DNA from: Parasphingorhabdus flavimaris
GTDB taxonomy: Bacteria > Pseudomonadota > Alphaproteobacteria > Sphingomonadales > Sphingomonadaceae
Assembly: GCF_013371215.1 (NCBI RefSeq)
Contig: NZ_JABWMH010000002.1
Coordinates: forward strand, 434,001-498,000
Length of the DNA: 64,000 nt
Direction of reading: 5' to 3'
Shown: piece after piece, positions 1 to 8,061 of the stretch
Layout: the number at the start of each line of letters is the position of its first letter
Numbering within the stretch: position 1 is the stretch's first letter
Made by a program: the position numbers and the translations under genes
The notes under the pieces: model-generated
Seen by the model: only the letters and a program-made list of their open reading frames with translations
Told to the model about the DNA's origin: nothing
Database searches by the model: none

Positions 1-312
1 CTTGCGGGCGAGGGGATTGAAGCCGAGGTTATCGATCTCCGCACCTTGCGGCCGCTGGACACCGAGACCGTGCTCAAGAGCCTTGCGAAAACCAATCGTC
101 TGGTTGTTGCAGAGGAAGGATGGCCGACCTGCTCGATCGCCAGTGAAATCATCGCCGTCTGCATGGAACAGGGTTTCGACGATCTCGACGCCCCGGTGAT
201 GCGGGTGACCAACGAGGATGTGCCTTTGCCTTATGCAGCCAATCTCGAGAAAGCGGCACTGATCGACAGCGCGCGGATTATCACGGCGGTGAAGAAGGTC
301 TGCTATCGTTAG
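1..312 (+). CDS. pdhB: Pyruvate dehydrogenase E1 component, beta subunit (C-terminal end only)
   Basis: The reading frame is open from base 1 and ends at TAG 310-312, so only the last 103 residues are in the window. They match the C-terminal domain of the transketolase-like E1 beta subunit: the stretch [11 protein letters not shown] near residue 15, then [15 protein letters not shown] and [11 protein letters not shown], which are typical of PdhB. The subunit pairs with E1 alpha to decarboxylate pyruvate and reductively acetylate the lipoyl group of E2 in the cytoplasm. Family membership is clear from the motifs; the choice of pyruvate rather than branched-chain substrate follows from the PdhB-type ending and is an inference. 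E2 and lipoyl genes are not visible here, and the next gene is on the opposite strand. Confidence 0.9.
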   Translation, partial: LAGEGIEAEVIDLRTLRPLDTETVLKSLAKTNRLVVAEEGWPTCSIASEIIAVCMEQGFDDLDAPVMRVTNEDVPLPYAANLEKAALIDSARIITAVKKVCYR

Positions 313-387
313 GTCGGCAATGGACGCGATAATAGCACCCGCTCAAGCGGCCCGGCACGCCGGCTTGTTTGCCGGCAGGGCAATGTC

Positions 388-1095
388 CTAGCTCGGCGGA
401 TTGTCAATCGTGGCGTAGGTGCTGCATTTCCACAGCTCGTTATCCGGAATCTTGCTTGCGTTTTTCATCGCGTGGTCGTCACGCTCACGGGCCACGAAAG
501 CGCTTTCATAGCGGATCACGGTCTCCCCGAAAAACCGGTCTGAAACCAGCGGTTTATAATCATATATGACTTCCGCAAAATTGATTGCGGTTGATCCGGC
601 TGCCGATATTTTCTTGCCCGGTCGGCCGATACCGCCGTTGAGACTGGAATTATATCTGCCATCGCCTTCCGCGCCGTGCGAGGATGAGAAATTCGTGTTG
701 CCGCCGTAACAGCGCTGCCAGCGTATCCATTGTCCCTTGTCGGACCCGGTTCTGCCGTTGGTTTCCAGACTGGAAAGTATGATCCGTGCGTTGGGCGAGA
801 AATCGATCGCGTCGCCGGTGAGGTCGGCACCGGTGAATATTTCGCGAATATCAGCCTCGTCGATCGACTCCCGCGCGCGGGAAGCATTATCTGCGACCAG
901 CATAGCAATCTGGCTAACCTGGAGATGGGCGATCGCAAGATTTGCGGTTTCCATCCCGGCCATGCCGATCAGCAGCATCACCGGCGCGGTAAAGGCAAAT
1001 TCGAGCAGTGCTAGACCGCTGGTATCTTCAACGATCGGCAGATTCTTGAACCTGTCGATCATGGCGGAGGCATTGTTTTTCAGAATATTGTTCAT
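388..1095 (-). CDS. TadE-like pilus assembly protein
   Basis: A 235-residue protein with a short basic N-terminus followed by one hydrophobic segment, around residues 24-46, that starts ...SGLALLEFAFTAPVMLL. This is the TadE-type prepilin-like signature (a Glu a few residues into the hydrophobic stretch). I chose the start at 1095 because GGGAGG lies just upstream; a longer frame to 1161 would run into the preceding gene. It is the third gene of a minus-strand trio (vWA protein, TadE-like, this one) with only a 16-base gap before it. TadE-like pseudopilins are processed by the TadV peptidase and help assemble Flp pili on the surface. The secretion ATPase and Flp pilin genes are not in the window, so the role is inferred from the family. 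Confidence 0.8.
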   Translation of the reverse strand: MNNILKNNASAMIDRFKNLPIVEDTSGLALLEFAFTAPVMLLIGMAGMETANLAIAHLQVSQIAMLVADNASRARESIDEADIREIFTGADLTGDAIDFSPNARIILSSLETNGRTGSDKGQWIRWQRCYGGNTNFSSSHGAEGDGRYNSSLNGGIGRPGKKISAAGSTAINFAEVIYDYKPLVSDRFFGETVIRYESAFVARERDDHAMKNASKIPDNELWKCSTYATIDNPPS

Positions 1096-1111
1096 TTTCT
1101 TTTGCCTCCCT

Positions 1112-1717
1112 CTAATCCAGCGTTGAAACACAGGTTTCGACGAGATCGACCTGCGCGCCAAATGGCTGGTTTCGTACCGCCGTACTGTTTGAAATGGTCA
1201 TGATTTCGTCCATCCCCATCATCGACGCCAGCGGGAAGAGCCGTGGCGACGTGATCTCGATGGTGTAGCTGACGATATCGTCGGGACCACCAGTGCCTTC
1301 GATGCCGTAATCGATATCGAACACATCATTGTTGTTATTGTCGATGTAGCAGTCGCCCGGATCCACTTCACCGTTACCGTTCTTGTCGGTGGTGAGCTTT
1401 TCCGGTTTGCCGATATTGGTAAAATCGAAATAGCTTTCGGTCTTCACCTTGACGACTGCGTCGTTGAGGACGAGATCTTCCAGCCCACTGTTTACCTGCT
1501 GCTTGATCTCTGCAACCGTCATCTCGCCGGTCGACGCGTCGCGTGCCACCTTGTGCAGAACCGACTTGGACACCGTATCGACATAGCCCCGATATCCCAG
1601 GTCCATAATGCCCATGAGCATCAGGATGAACGGTCCGGCGACAAGTCCGAATTCGACCAGGGTCGCGCCGTTTTCATCCGACAGAATGCGCGCTTTTTTC
1701 ATTGCTGACCGGATCAT
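1112..1717 (-). CDS. TadE-like protein with a calcium-loop insertion
   Basis: A 201-residue protein. Residues about 12-40 (ENGATLVEFGLVAGPFILML) form the TadE-type hydrophobic segment with the conserved Glu. The middle carries an insertion, about residues 110-137, rich in Asp, Asn and Gly (DKNGNGEVDPGD, then DNNNNDVFD), which resembles EF-hand or dockerin calcium-binding loops. The start ATG overlaps the TGA of the upstream vWA gene by four bases, so the two are probably translated together. It is likely an exported pseudopilin of a Tad/Flp apparatus; the calcium-binding role of the insert is inferred from loop spacing only. Confidence 0.8.
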   Translation of the reverse strand: MIRSAMKKARILSDENGATLVEFGLVAGPFILMLMGIMDLGYRGYVDTVSKSVLHKVARDASTGEMTVAEIKQQVNSGLEDLVLNDAVVKVKTESYFDFTNIGKPEKLTTDKNGNGEVDPGDCYIDNNNNDVFDIDYGIEGTGGPDDIVSYTIEITSPRLFPLASMMGMDEIMTISNSTAVRNQPFGAQVDLVETCVSTLD

Positions 1718-3687
1718 TTCGACAACCTCAGTCCGCCAATAGTCTTCGCGATATCACCGAAAGCGTCCTGTAGCGCGGTGTTGCTGGTGGCAGCCGCGGC
1801 ATGACTTTCGCTCGTCGCACAATTTTTCAGATGCGTCTGGACCGTGCTGCTGTTGGTGAACTGGATTACCCAGATCGTCGTGCCCTGAGCCTTGACCGCA
1901 TTGCACATCAACTGGAAGCGCTGGGCCTGGATTTTCTCATAGTCCGACTGGCCGGTGCCCGTCGGGGCCAGACGACCATCCAGCTGGTTGTAGCCATAGA
2001 CGTTATATCTGTTCGGAAAGACGTTCAAATCACCATCGGTCATGAAGATGAGATGACGCGAGATATTGAATCCGTTTTTGGATTTCGAGTTTTCCGTAGC
2101 AAACAAACCGGTGGGTGACAGGAAGCGCGCGCCCCAAATCATACCGATTGTGTGGTTGGTATTGCCATTCGGGCTAAGCGAACTGATGTAGCTCTTGAGA
2201 GTGCCCGGATAGATCGTGCTCCCTGCCGAATTGAGGCCGGGATTGGAATCATAGCTGGCATATTCCGCAAGCCGTCTGCCTGCTGTCGGACATGATGAGT
2301 CGCTTGCCGACGATCCGTTGCGGAGATATTCAACACCGGTCCAGTAAGGCCGCCAGCGCGTTGCCTTGGATTCCGGAATAAGATCGATATCCAGATCGTA
2401 GGCATTTGCCGGAATGGCATTGGTCGTGGCGGTGATATCCGCGTAGCTGTCGCGTTCCTCGATGCATCCATCCCAACGGTCGTTTGGACCGTTCGTGTTG
2501 CTGGTGGGAGTGTTGTACAGAGTTGGTCGCAACGCGGACGGGTTGGATGACTTGATCGACTTCACATATTTGGAAACATCGTGGTCGAATTCGTCATATT
2601 CCCAGAAATCAAAAACAGCACCCGGCTGCCAGGTCGTCGTTTTTACCGGTGGTGAATCATATCTTTCGACCTTCCGCTTGCAAACTTTGTTATTTTTGCT
2701 TTTGCGGTCATAGCTGTAGAAGCTGAATTCATAGTAATAGCCGTTCTGGGTGAGCGGCGTGCCGGACCCATATCCGCTATTGCCTGGTGACCAAACCGGA
2801 GGCGTGGATTTATTCTGCCCGAACTTGAATTCGCAGGCATCGCGATCATTGCCGTCGGCGCCTGCAACGTTGATTTGTTCGTAGGTTCTTCTCAAGCCGG
2901 TCCCGGGGACTTTCCAATGGGCTCTTCGGGTCTGGTAATTCCATTCATCCTCTTCCGCCGTGCCAACGCCGCCGACCAGCCATGACGGATCAGCATCGTA
3001 CAGGGTCTCGCCCACGTTAATCATCGCATTATAGGGCATGAAGCCATAGCGGATCTGGCTGCCTTGTGCGCCTCCGCCGGATCCGAGAATGTTGTAGAAA
3101 TCCTCTACCGCATTTTTCAGACCGGTGATTTTCTTCAGCGACTCGTTGCTGGTGCTGCTGCCATCGGGTTTCCAGTTCATCGAACCGGTAACGTCTAGCA
3201 CCATCATCACATCGACATTGCCGATGTCGAGGCGGCTCGAGCAATCGACCTTCAGATGCATTTTATCGTATCCGAAGATCTTCATCAGCGACGTGTTTAT
3301 TGTGGTTTCGGCGAAGCCATTGACGGTTTTGTCTCCGGGACCATCAACGAACCGGGGATTGGCTTTACCGTCGACAGGTAAGAAGGGGTCGGTATCGAAA
3401 GAGCCTTCCGGAAAGTTGAAATCGAAGAATTTGCGGGCTTCAGTGGCGTCAGCGGAGGACATGGTCGCTCCCGACATCGAACGTCGTCCGGCCAGAACGC
3501 CGGCGTCACATGCTTGCTGCAAACGAGCCTGGGCCATATAGCCGCGGCCGATGTCAATGCCGCCGCCAATGATGCCGACAATCGGGAACAATGCTGCGGC
3601 CGCCATTGCATAGACATTACCTGCATTGTTCGATCGCAATGCCCTCAAGATGGCTCGCGTGGATTTTCTGTTTCTCTTGCCAAGCAT
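1714..3687 (-). CDS. TadG-like protein with von Willebrand factor A domain
   Basis: A 657-residue protein with a basic start, a hydrophobic segment near residues 25-50 (VYAMAAAALFPIVGIIGGGIDIGR), and the usual TadG sequence ARLQQACDAGVLAGRR right after it. The vWA fold begins with VMMVLDVTGSM, a DxTxS metal-ion-dependent adhesion site, and has the later FMTDGD loop. I placed the start at 3687 because CAGGGGG precedes that ATG; a longer in-frame ATG at 3723 has no visible ribosome binding site. The long middle (roughly residues 230-510) is rich in Tyr, Ser, Asn and Trp, as in surface adhesins. It heads a three-gene unit with two TadE-like proteins. A role in pilus assembly or surface attachment is inferred from the family. 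Confidence 0.82.
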   Translation of the reverse strand: MLGKRNRKSTRAILRALRSNNAGNVYAMAAAALFPIVGIIGGGIDIGRGYMAQARLQQACDAGVLAGRRSMSGATMSSADATEARKFFDFNFPEGSFDTDPFLPVDGKANPRFVDGPGDKTVNGFAETTINTSLMKIFGYDKMHLKVDCSSRLDIGNVDVMMVLDVTGSMNWKPDGSSTSNESLKKITGLKNAVEDFYNILGSGGGAQGSQIRYGFMPYNAMINVGETLYDADPSWLVGGVGTAEEDEWNYQTRRAHWKVPGTGLRRTYEQINVAGADGNDRDACEFKFGQNKSTPPVWSPGNSGYGSGTPLTQNGYYYEFSFYSYDRKSKNNKVCKRKVERYDSPPVKTTTWQPGAVFDFWEYDEFDHDVSKYVKSIKSSNPSALRPTLYNTPTSNTNGPNDRWDGCIEERDSYADITATTNAIPANAYDLDIDLIPESKATRWRPYWTGVEYLRNGSSASDSSCPTAGRRLAEYASYDSNPGLNSAGSTIYPGTLKSYISSLSPNGNTNHTIGMIWGARFLSPTGLFATENSKSKNGFNISRHLIFMTDGDLNVFPNRYNVYGYNQLDGRLAPTGTGQSDYEKIQAQRFQLMCNAVKAQGTTIWVIQFTNSSTVQTHLKNCATSESHAAAATSNTALQDAFGDIAKTIGGLRLSK

Positions 3688-3819
3688 TTCGTCCGGCCCC
3701 CTGAAATAACGCAATTTGAACATGTCAATTACGTGGAAAAGGGTTAGCGGCTGGCCAATGGGCTTGGTTAAAGCGATCTTTACCTTGATTTCGGGGGGAA
3801 AACTGGCAACCGCTGCACC

Positions 3820-4491
3820 ATGATTGATGCGTTGAAAGAGCTGGAACCTCTCCAGAGATTGATTGCGGCCTATGCAAAATCGACGGATCGTGACCGTTAT
3901 GCGCTGTTGTTTGCGCTCGATGCCCGATTCGCGGAAATAGTCCGGTCAACGTCGGAAATTTTGATTGGACAGATGCGGTTAACCTGGTGGCGGGATATTT
4001 TAACCAAAGCCGCGTCCGAGCGACCCGTTGGCGAACCTCTGATCGAACATATCAATCTGCTCGAGGCCAAAGGGGACTCGCTTGAGCCGCTGCTGGCCTT
4101 GCTTGACGGCTGGGAAGTGATGCTCGACGACTTTCCGTGGGATGATCGCCAGTTCCAGACCTATGCCACAGCGCGGGGGACGGGATTTTTCGGATTTGCT
4201 CTGGCCGGTGCGGAGCCGCTGACCGAAGATCAGGTCGAACTGGCCCGGGCATGGGCCTTGTGGGACTTTGCCCGGCATTGTTCCGACGCGAAAATGCGGG
4301 CCTCGGCCTTCGAGCGTTGCTCGGCGATCGTGAAGTCGCAGGCGCGCGCGGATTTTGACAGAAGCGGACGACCGCTCTCTATCCTTTGCGGGCTGATGAC
4401 CCGCGATGTTAGGAAAGGGCAACTGGCTGCCGATCTATATACTCCGGCCAGCGCCGCGCGGATCATATGGCACGGCATCGCTGGTCGCTAG
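3820..4491 (+). CDS. Squalene/phytoene synthase-family protein (short form)
   Basis: A 223-residue protein with hallmarks of the trans-isoprenyl synthase-like family: DRDRYALLFALDARFAEI near residues 23-42 and the very typical IGQMRLTWWRD near residues 49-59. True squalene and phytoene synthases are nearer 270-300 residues and carry two Asp-rich diphosphate motifs; here the first is degenerate and I do not find a clear second. It therefore resembles the NDUFAF6-like branch, which in eukaryotes assists complex I assembly, more than a carotenoid enzyme. No other carotenoid or hopanoid gene is nearby. It is divergent from the Tad genes and 31 bases ahead of the EF-hand gene. The function is uncertain. 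Confidence 0.7.
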   Translation: MIDALKELEPLQRLIAAYAKSTDRDRYALLFALDARFAEIVRSTSEILIGQMRLTWWRDILTKAASERPVGEPLIEHINLLEAKGDSLEPLLALLDGWEVMLDDFPWDDRQFQTYATARGTGFFGFALAGAEPLTEDQVELARAWALWDFARHCSDAKMRASAFERCSAIVKSQARADFDRSGRPLSILCGLMTRDVRKGQLAADLYTPASAARIIWHGIAGR

Positions 4492-4522
4492 GGCGGTAGT
4501 CGCTGATCTGCGGATAGCGCTT

Positions 4523-4990
4523 ATGAAGAAATTCGCCGCCGGGGCTGCCGGCATGATGTTGATGCTGACGGCCGGCCTGTTCATCTGGATCGGTGCGGAG
4601 GGTCAGGATATGCCGATCCCGGCTGCACCGCCGGTCCCCGAACCTGCCGAGGCCGAAAGCCTGCCGGTGGTCGAACTGGATCCGGACCTCGTCGGGCCGG
4701 CCCCGCCAGTACCGCCCAGTGCCTACAAGGCGTCGCGTGAGGAAAGGCGGTTCAATCGCTATGACCGCAACCGCGATGAAATTGTCACCCGTCTCGAGAT
4801 GATGAGCAGTCGAACCGATTCCTTCAAAAAGCTCGACACCGATGGCAATAATTATCTCTCGTTCGAGGAGTGGGCGATCTCGACCAGCGAACGATTTGCG
4901 GGCGCCGACGCCAATGGCAATGGTCAGCTGACCCGTACCGAGTTTCGCAGCACGAGGCCCAAGCGCTCGCCGCCGCGCTGCAAATGCTAG
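4523..4990 (+). CDS. EF-hand domain protein, exported or membrane-anchored
   Basis: A 155-residue protein. Residues 1-28 are a signal peptide or anchor, residues 31-67 are a Pro/Ala/Glu-rich linker, and three 12-residue EF-hand loops follow: [12 protein letters not shown] (81-92), [12 protein letters not shown] (105-116) and [12 protein letters not shown] (129-140), each with acidic or Asn ligands at positions 1, 3, 5 and a final Glu. The last 15 residues are basic. The start at 4523 is the only ATG that opens the signal-like segment; the open frame extends further upstream inside the previous gene. It is likely a periplasmic calcium-binding protein with no known partner. Its TAG stop shares CTAG with the stop of the convergent trmFO. 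Confidence 0.8.
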   Translation: MKKFAAGAAGMMLMLTAGLFIWIGAEGQDMPIPAAPPVPEPAEAESLPVVELDPDLVGPAPPVPPSAYKASREERRFNRYDRNRDEIVTRLEMMSSRTDSFKKLDTDGNNYLSFEEWAISTSERFAGADANGNGQLTRTEFRSTRPKRSPPRCKC

Positions 4991-6339
4991 GCTATTTGCA
5001 GGCCTTTTGACGACAGCGGTTGCAGCCAGGAGGCGAAGTCTTCCCGGGCTCGCGCGGTATAGGCTTCCTTGCGCTCTTTCTTTTTGACCCGCTGCTCGAA
5101 CGGCGGGAAGAGTCCGAAATTGACGTTCATCGGCTGATAGTCGCGGGCGTCGGCACCGCCGGTGATATGCGATAGCAAGGCGCCGAAGGCAGTAGTCTGC
5201 GGGGGCAGGGTGAAAGGCTCGCCACGAATCTCGGCAGCGACCATCCGGCCCACCATCAGGCCGACGGCGGAGCTTTCGACATAGCCCTCGCAACCGGTGA
5301 TCTGGCCGGCGAAGCGGATATGCGGTGCTTTCTTGAGGCGCAATTGCGGATCGAGCAATTTGGGTGCGTTGATGAACGTGTTGCGATGGAGGCCACCCAT
5401 CCGGGCGAATTCGGCATTTTCAAGACCGGGAATGGTCTTGAGCAGATCGGCCTGCGCGCCATATTTGAGCTTGGTCTGGAATCCGACCATATTCCACAGC
5501 GTGCCAAGCGCATTGTCCTGGCGCAACTGGACGACCGCATAGGCCTTGCCGCCAGTATGGCTGTTGGTCAGACCGACCGGCTTCATCGGACCGAAGCGCA
5601 GGGTTTCGGGACCGCGCGAGGCCATAACTTCGATCGGCATGCAGCCCTCGAAATAAGGCGTGTCCTTTTCCCACTGTTTGAAGTCGGTCTTTTCGCCGTC
5701 GAGCAGGCCCTGGATGAAGGCCTTATATTGCTCCTCGTCCATCGGGCAGTTGATATAGTCCTTGCCGTCGCCTTCCGGCCCGACCTTGTCCCAGCGCGAC
5801 TGCATCCAGGCGATGTCCATGTTGATGCTGTCTTTATAGACGATAGGGGCAATGGCATCGAAGAAGGCCAGCGAGTCCTCGCCGGTCGCCGCGCCGATGC
5901 TTTCCGCCAGAGTCATCGCGGTGAGCGGTCCGGTGGCGACAATCGTCAGGCCGCTTTCGGGAAGCTGGTCGATGCGCTCGCGGACAATCTCGATATTGGG
6001 ATGTTCCGTAAGCCGCTTGGTCACGCCTTCGGAAAAATGATCGCGGTCGACGGCGAGCGCCGATCCGGCGGGCAGGCGGTGCTTGTCGCCTTCGCCGATG
6101 ATGATCGAATTGAGGTCGCGCATTTCCTGGTGTAAAAGTCCGACGGCGTTTTTCTCCGCATCATCGGAGCGAAAGCTGTTCGAGCAGACCAGTTCGGCGA
6201 GGCCTTCGGTCTGGTGGGCAGGCGTCATTTCGCCGCTTCCCCGCATCTCGGACAGGCGGACTTTCACGCCCTGTTCCGCGAGTTGCCATGCTGCTTCCGA
6301 CCCGGCGAGTCCGCCACCAATAATATGTACATCTGTCAT
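4987..6339 (-). CDS. trmFO: Methylenetetrahydrofolate-tRNA-(uracil-5-)-methyltransferase
   Basis: A 450-residue flavoprotein that makes ribothymidine at position 54 in the T-loop of tRNA, using methylenetetrahydrofolate as carbon donor and reduced FAD. The N-terminus [19 protein letters not shown] is the GxGxxG dinucleotide site; CSNSFRSDD at about residues 52-60 and [15 protein letters not shown] further on carry the two conserved cysteines of TrmFO. The end GFxTKLK...[12 protein letters not shown] is also diagnostic. I set the start at 6339, where homologues begin; a longer frame to 6432 adds residues unlike the family. It is convergent with the EF-hand gene, sharing the stop bases CTAG. 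Confidence 0.95.
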   Translation of the reverse strand: MTDVHIIGGGLAGSEAAWQLAEQGVKVRLSEMRGSGEMTPAHQTEGLAELVCSNSFRSDDAEKNAVGLLHQEMRDLNSIIIGEGDKHRLPAGSALAVDRDHFSEGVTKRLTEHPNIEIVRERIDQLPESGLTIVATGPLTAMTLAESIGAATGEDSLAFFDAIAPIVYKDSINMDIAWMQSRWDKVGPEGDGKDYINCPMDEEQYKAFIQGLLDGEKTDFKQWEKDTPYFEGCMPIEVMASRGPETLRFGPMKPVGLTNSHTGGKAYAVVQLRQDNALGTLWNMVGFQTKLKYGAQADLLKTIPGLENAEFARMGGLHRNTFINAPKLLDPQLRLKKAPHIRFAGQITGCEGYVESSAVGLMVGRMVAAEIRGEPFTLPPQTTAFGALLSHITGGADARDYQPMNVNFGLFPPFEQRVKKKERKEAYTARAREDFASWLQPLSSKGLQIA

Positions 6340-6436
6340 GGGCGCCTTAGTGTTGTGGTAAGACTCTAATGTCAATCTGGCAGTCGAGCCCGTTGCATGA
6401 TACAGGCGATGAAGAATAGGGGACGATGACATTCCG

Positions 6437-7117
6437 ATGAAAAGCGCATTTGCCGAATCCCGACCGTTTTTGCTGCTCAGCCTGCTGTTCGGGATCAGCT
6501 ATTTCTTTGTAAAAGATAGCAATATTCCCGGCCTCTACCTGATGGCGTGGAAAGGTGCCGGCGTCGGGTTTCTCGCCATTTATGCGCTGGTCCGTCTGCA
6601 TCGGCTGGACGGAAAGATTGTCGGCGCGATCATGGCCCTCGGTGCGATCGGCGATATGGCGCTCGAATATGACCTGATTCTCGGCGCCGGTGCCTTCATG
6701 GCCGGACATCTCGTCGCGATTGCTTTCTACTCCCGCTTCCGCCGCCATCAACTGGGGTTCAGCCAGAAAATATTCGCGATCATGCTCGTGCCGCTGTCGG
6801 TGCTGATCGCCTGGGCATTGCCGTCGGTTCGGGCGGATGCCGCCGGTGTCGCAGTCTATTGCCTGTCAGTCGCGGCCATGGCGGCCATGGCATGGACCAG
6901 CCGCTTTTCACGCTATCAGGTTGGCGCCGGCGCGGTGATGTTTCTGGTCTCGGACTTGCTGATTTTCGCCCGGATGGGCCCGATGGAAAACAGTGTCATT
7001 CCGGAATTGCTGATCTGGCCGCTATATTATTTCGGCCAGTTCATGATCGCCACCGGAATTGTCAGGACGCTGAGGCACGAATTGGCAGCCGAAAGCGCAG
7101 ACCCGGTTCACGCCTGA
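6437..7117 (+). CDS. Lysoplasmalogenase (YhhN family) membrane protein
   Basis: A 226-residue integral membrane protein with about eight hydrophobic helices, matching the YhhN/TMEM86 family in length and pattern. Recognisable features are the early GxxxK-type helix [16 protein letters not shown], the acidic [11 protein letters not shown] stretch near residues 74-84, and [12 protein letters not shown] further on, where conserved Asp and Ser residues face the membrane. Characterised members cleave the vinyl ether bond of lysoplasmalogens; whether this one does so is unknown, because the family is broad. Its last ten bases overlap the end of the convergent TauD-type gene. It is divergent from trmFO. 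Confidence 0.8.
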   Translation: MKSAFAESRPFLLLSLLFGISYFFVKDSNIPGLYLMAWKGAGVGFLAIYALVRLHRLDGKIVGAIMALGAIGDMALEYDLILGAGAFMAGHLVAIAFYSRFRRHQLGFSQKIFAIMLVPLSVLIAWALPSVRADAAGVAVYCLSVAAMAAMAWTSRFSRYQVGAGAVMFLVSDLLIFARMGPMENSVIPELLIWPLYYFGQFMIATGIVRTLRHELAAESADPVHA

Positions 7118-7944
7118 TAAGCGGCGATCGTCGTACGGTGCAGCAGGCGGTCGTGGCCGTCATAACCCCCGGTCGCGCAGTGCAGCACCGAGCGATTGTC
7201 CCACATAATCAGCATATTTTTCTGCCACTGGTGGCGATAGACAAATTCGTCACGGCTTTGCCAGGCATATAATTGCTGGAGCAAGGGCAGGGCTTCTTCT
7301 TGCGCCATGCCTTCAAAGCCGATGATATAGCCCATGCAGCTGAACAGTCCGGGGCGACCGGTCTCCGGATGTTCGCGGATCAAGGGGTGAGTCTCGATTG
7401 CGCGGGCCGATTCGTCGGGACGGATCGCCATGCTGCGGCCCTCGTCCTTTTCACCATAGGCGCCATCCGGCGCATAGGCGAGACCTGCGCTGTGGATCGC
7501 GGTCAGGCCTTCATATTGGGCGCGCATTTCGGATGGCATGGCGTCGAGCGCAGCGTGCTGGTTGGCGAATAATGTATCGCCGCCGACGGGAGGAATGGTG
7601 ATCCCGAGCAGGCAGGTGCCGGCTGGCGGATGCGCCTGGAAACTCCAGTCGCTGTGCCAATTTTCGGCAAATAGCGGGCTTTTCTCTTCGGCATCGCGCC
7701 GGATGGCAGCAATATGTCGGCGGCCTTCTATCGGGTCGAAAAACGGGTCATGGCCGAAGTCGCCGAAATATCTTGTGAACCGTTCCAGATCGTCATCGTT
7801 CATCGTCTGGTCCGGGAAGGACAATACATGATGGTCGAGCCAAGCGGATCTGAGGGCGGAGACTTCGTCAGTCGAGAGTGGCTGCCTGAGATCGATGCCG
7901 GTCACTTCGGCGCCGCAGGCTTGCCCGGATGGACTGATCTTCAT
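7108..7944 (-). CDS. TauD/TfdA-family Fe(II)/2-oxoglutarate dioxygenase
   Basis: A 278-residue protein with the full fold of this family: an N-terminal GAEVTGIDLRQPLS, iron ligands His97 and Asp99 in ENWHSDWSF, and the distal His and Arg in SVLHCATGGYDGHDRLLHRTTI near the C-terminus. Such enzymes couple 2-oxoglutarate decarboxylation to hydroxylation of substrates such as taurine, alkyl sulfates or aryloxyacetates; the substrate here cannot be read from the sequence and no sulfonate transport genes lie nearby. GGAGGGG lies upstream of the ATG. A long inverted repeat sits between this start and the end of gyrA, so it is probably transcribed separately from gyrA. Confidence 0.85.
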   Translation of the reverse strand: MKISPSGQACGAEVTGIDLRQPLSTDEVSALRSAWLDHHVLSFPDQTMNDDDLERFTRYFGDFGHDPFFDPIEGRRHIAAIRRDAEEKSPLFAENWHSDWSFQAHPPAGTCLLGITIPPVGGDTLFANQHAALDAMPSEMRAQYEGLTAIHSAGLAYAPDGAYGEKDEGRSMAIRPDESARAIETHPLIREHPETGRPGLFSCMGYIIGFEGMAQEEALPLLQQLYAWQSRDEFVYRHQWQKNMLIMWDNRSVLHCATGGYDGHDRLLHRTTIAAYQA

Positions 7945-7966
7945 CGGCTTTCCCCTCCATGTTTTT

Positions 7967-8054
7967 CCGTTCGTGCCGAGCCTGTCGAAGGGCCTATCGC
8001 CATCGAGAGACCTCTTCCTGCAAGGGGCTTCTTCGACAGGCTCAGGACGAACGG
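7967..8054. repeat. Long inverted repeat with TGTCGAAG core
   Basis: Two 24-base arms, 7967-7990 and 8031-8054, are inverse complements except at two positions, separated by 40 bases. The arms contain the sequence GAGCCTGTCGAAG, a repeat seen widely in sphingomonad and related genomes (established knowledge, recalled rather than searched). It sits between the gyrA stop and the next minus-strand gene, so as RNA it could form a strong hairpin and end gyrA transcription, although there is no clear U-tract. Confidence 0.7.
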
Positions 8055-8061
8055 TATTGGA

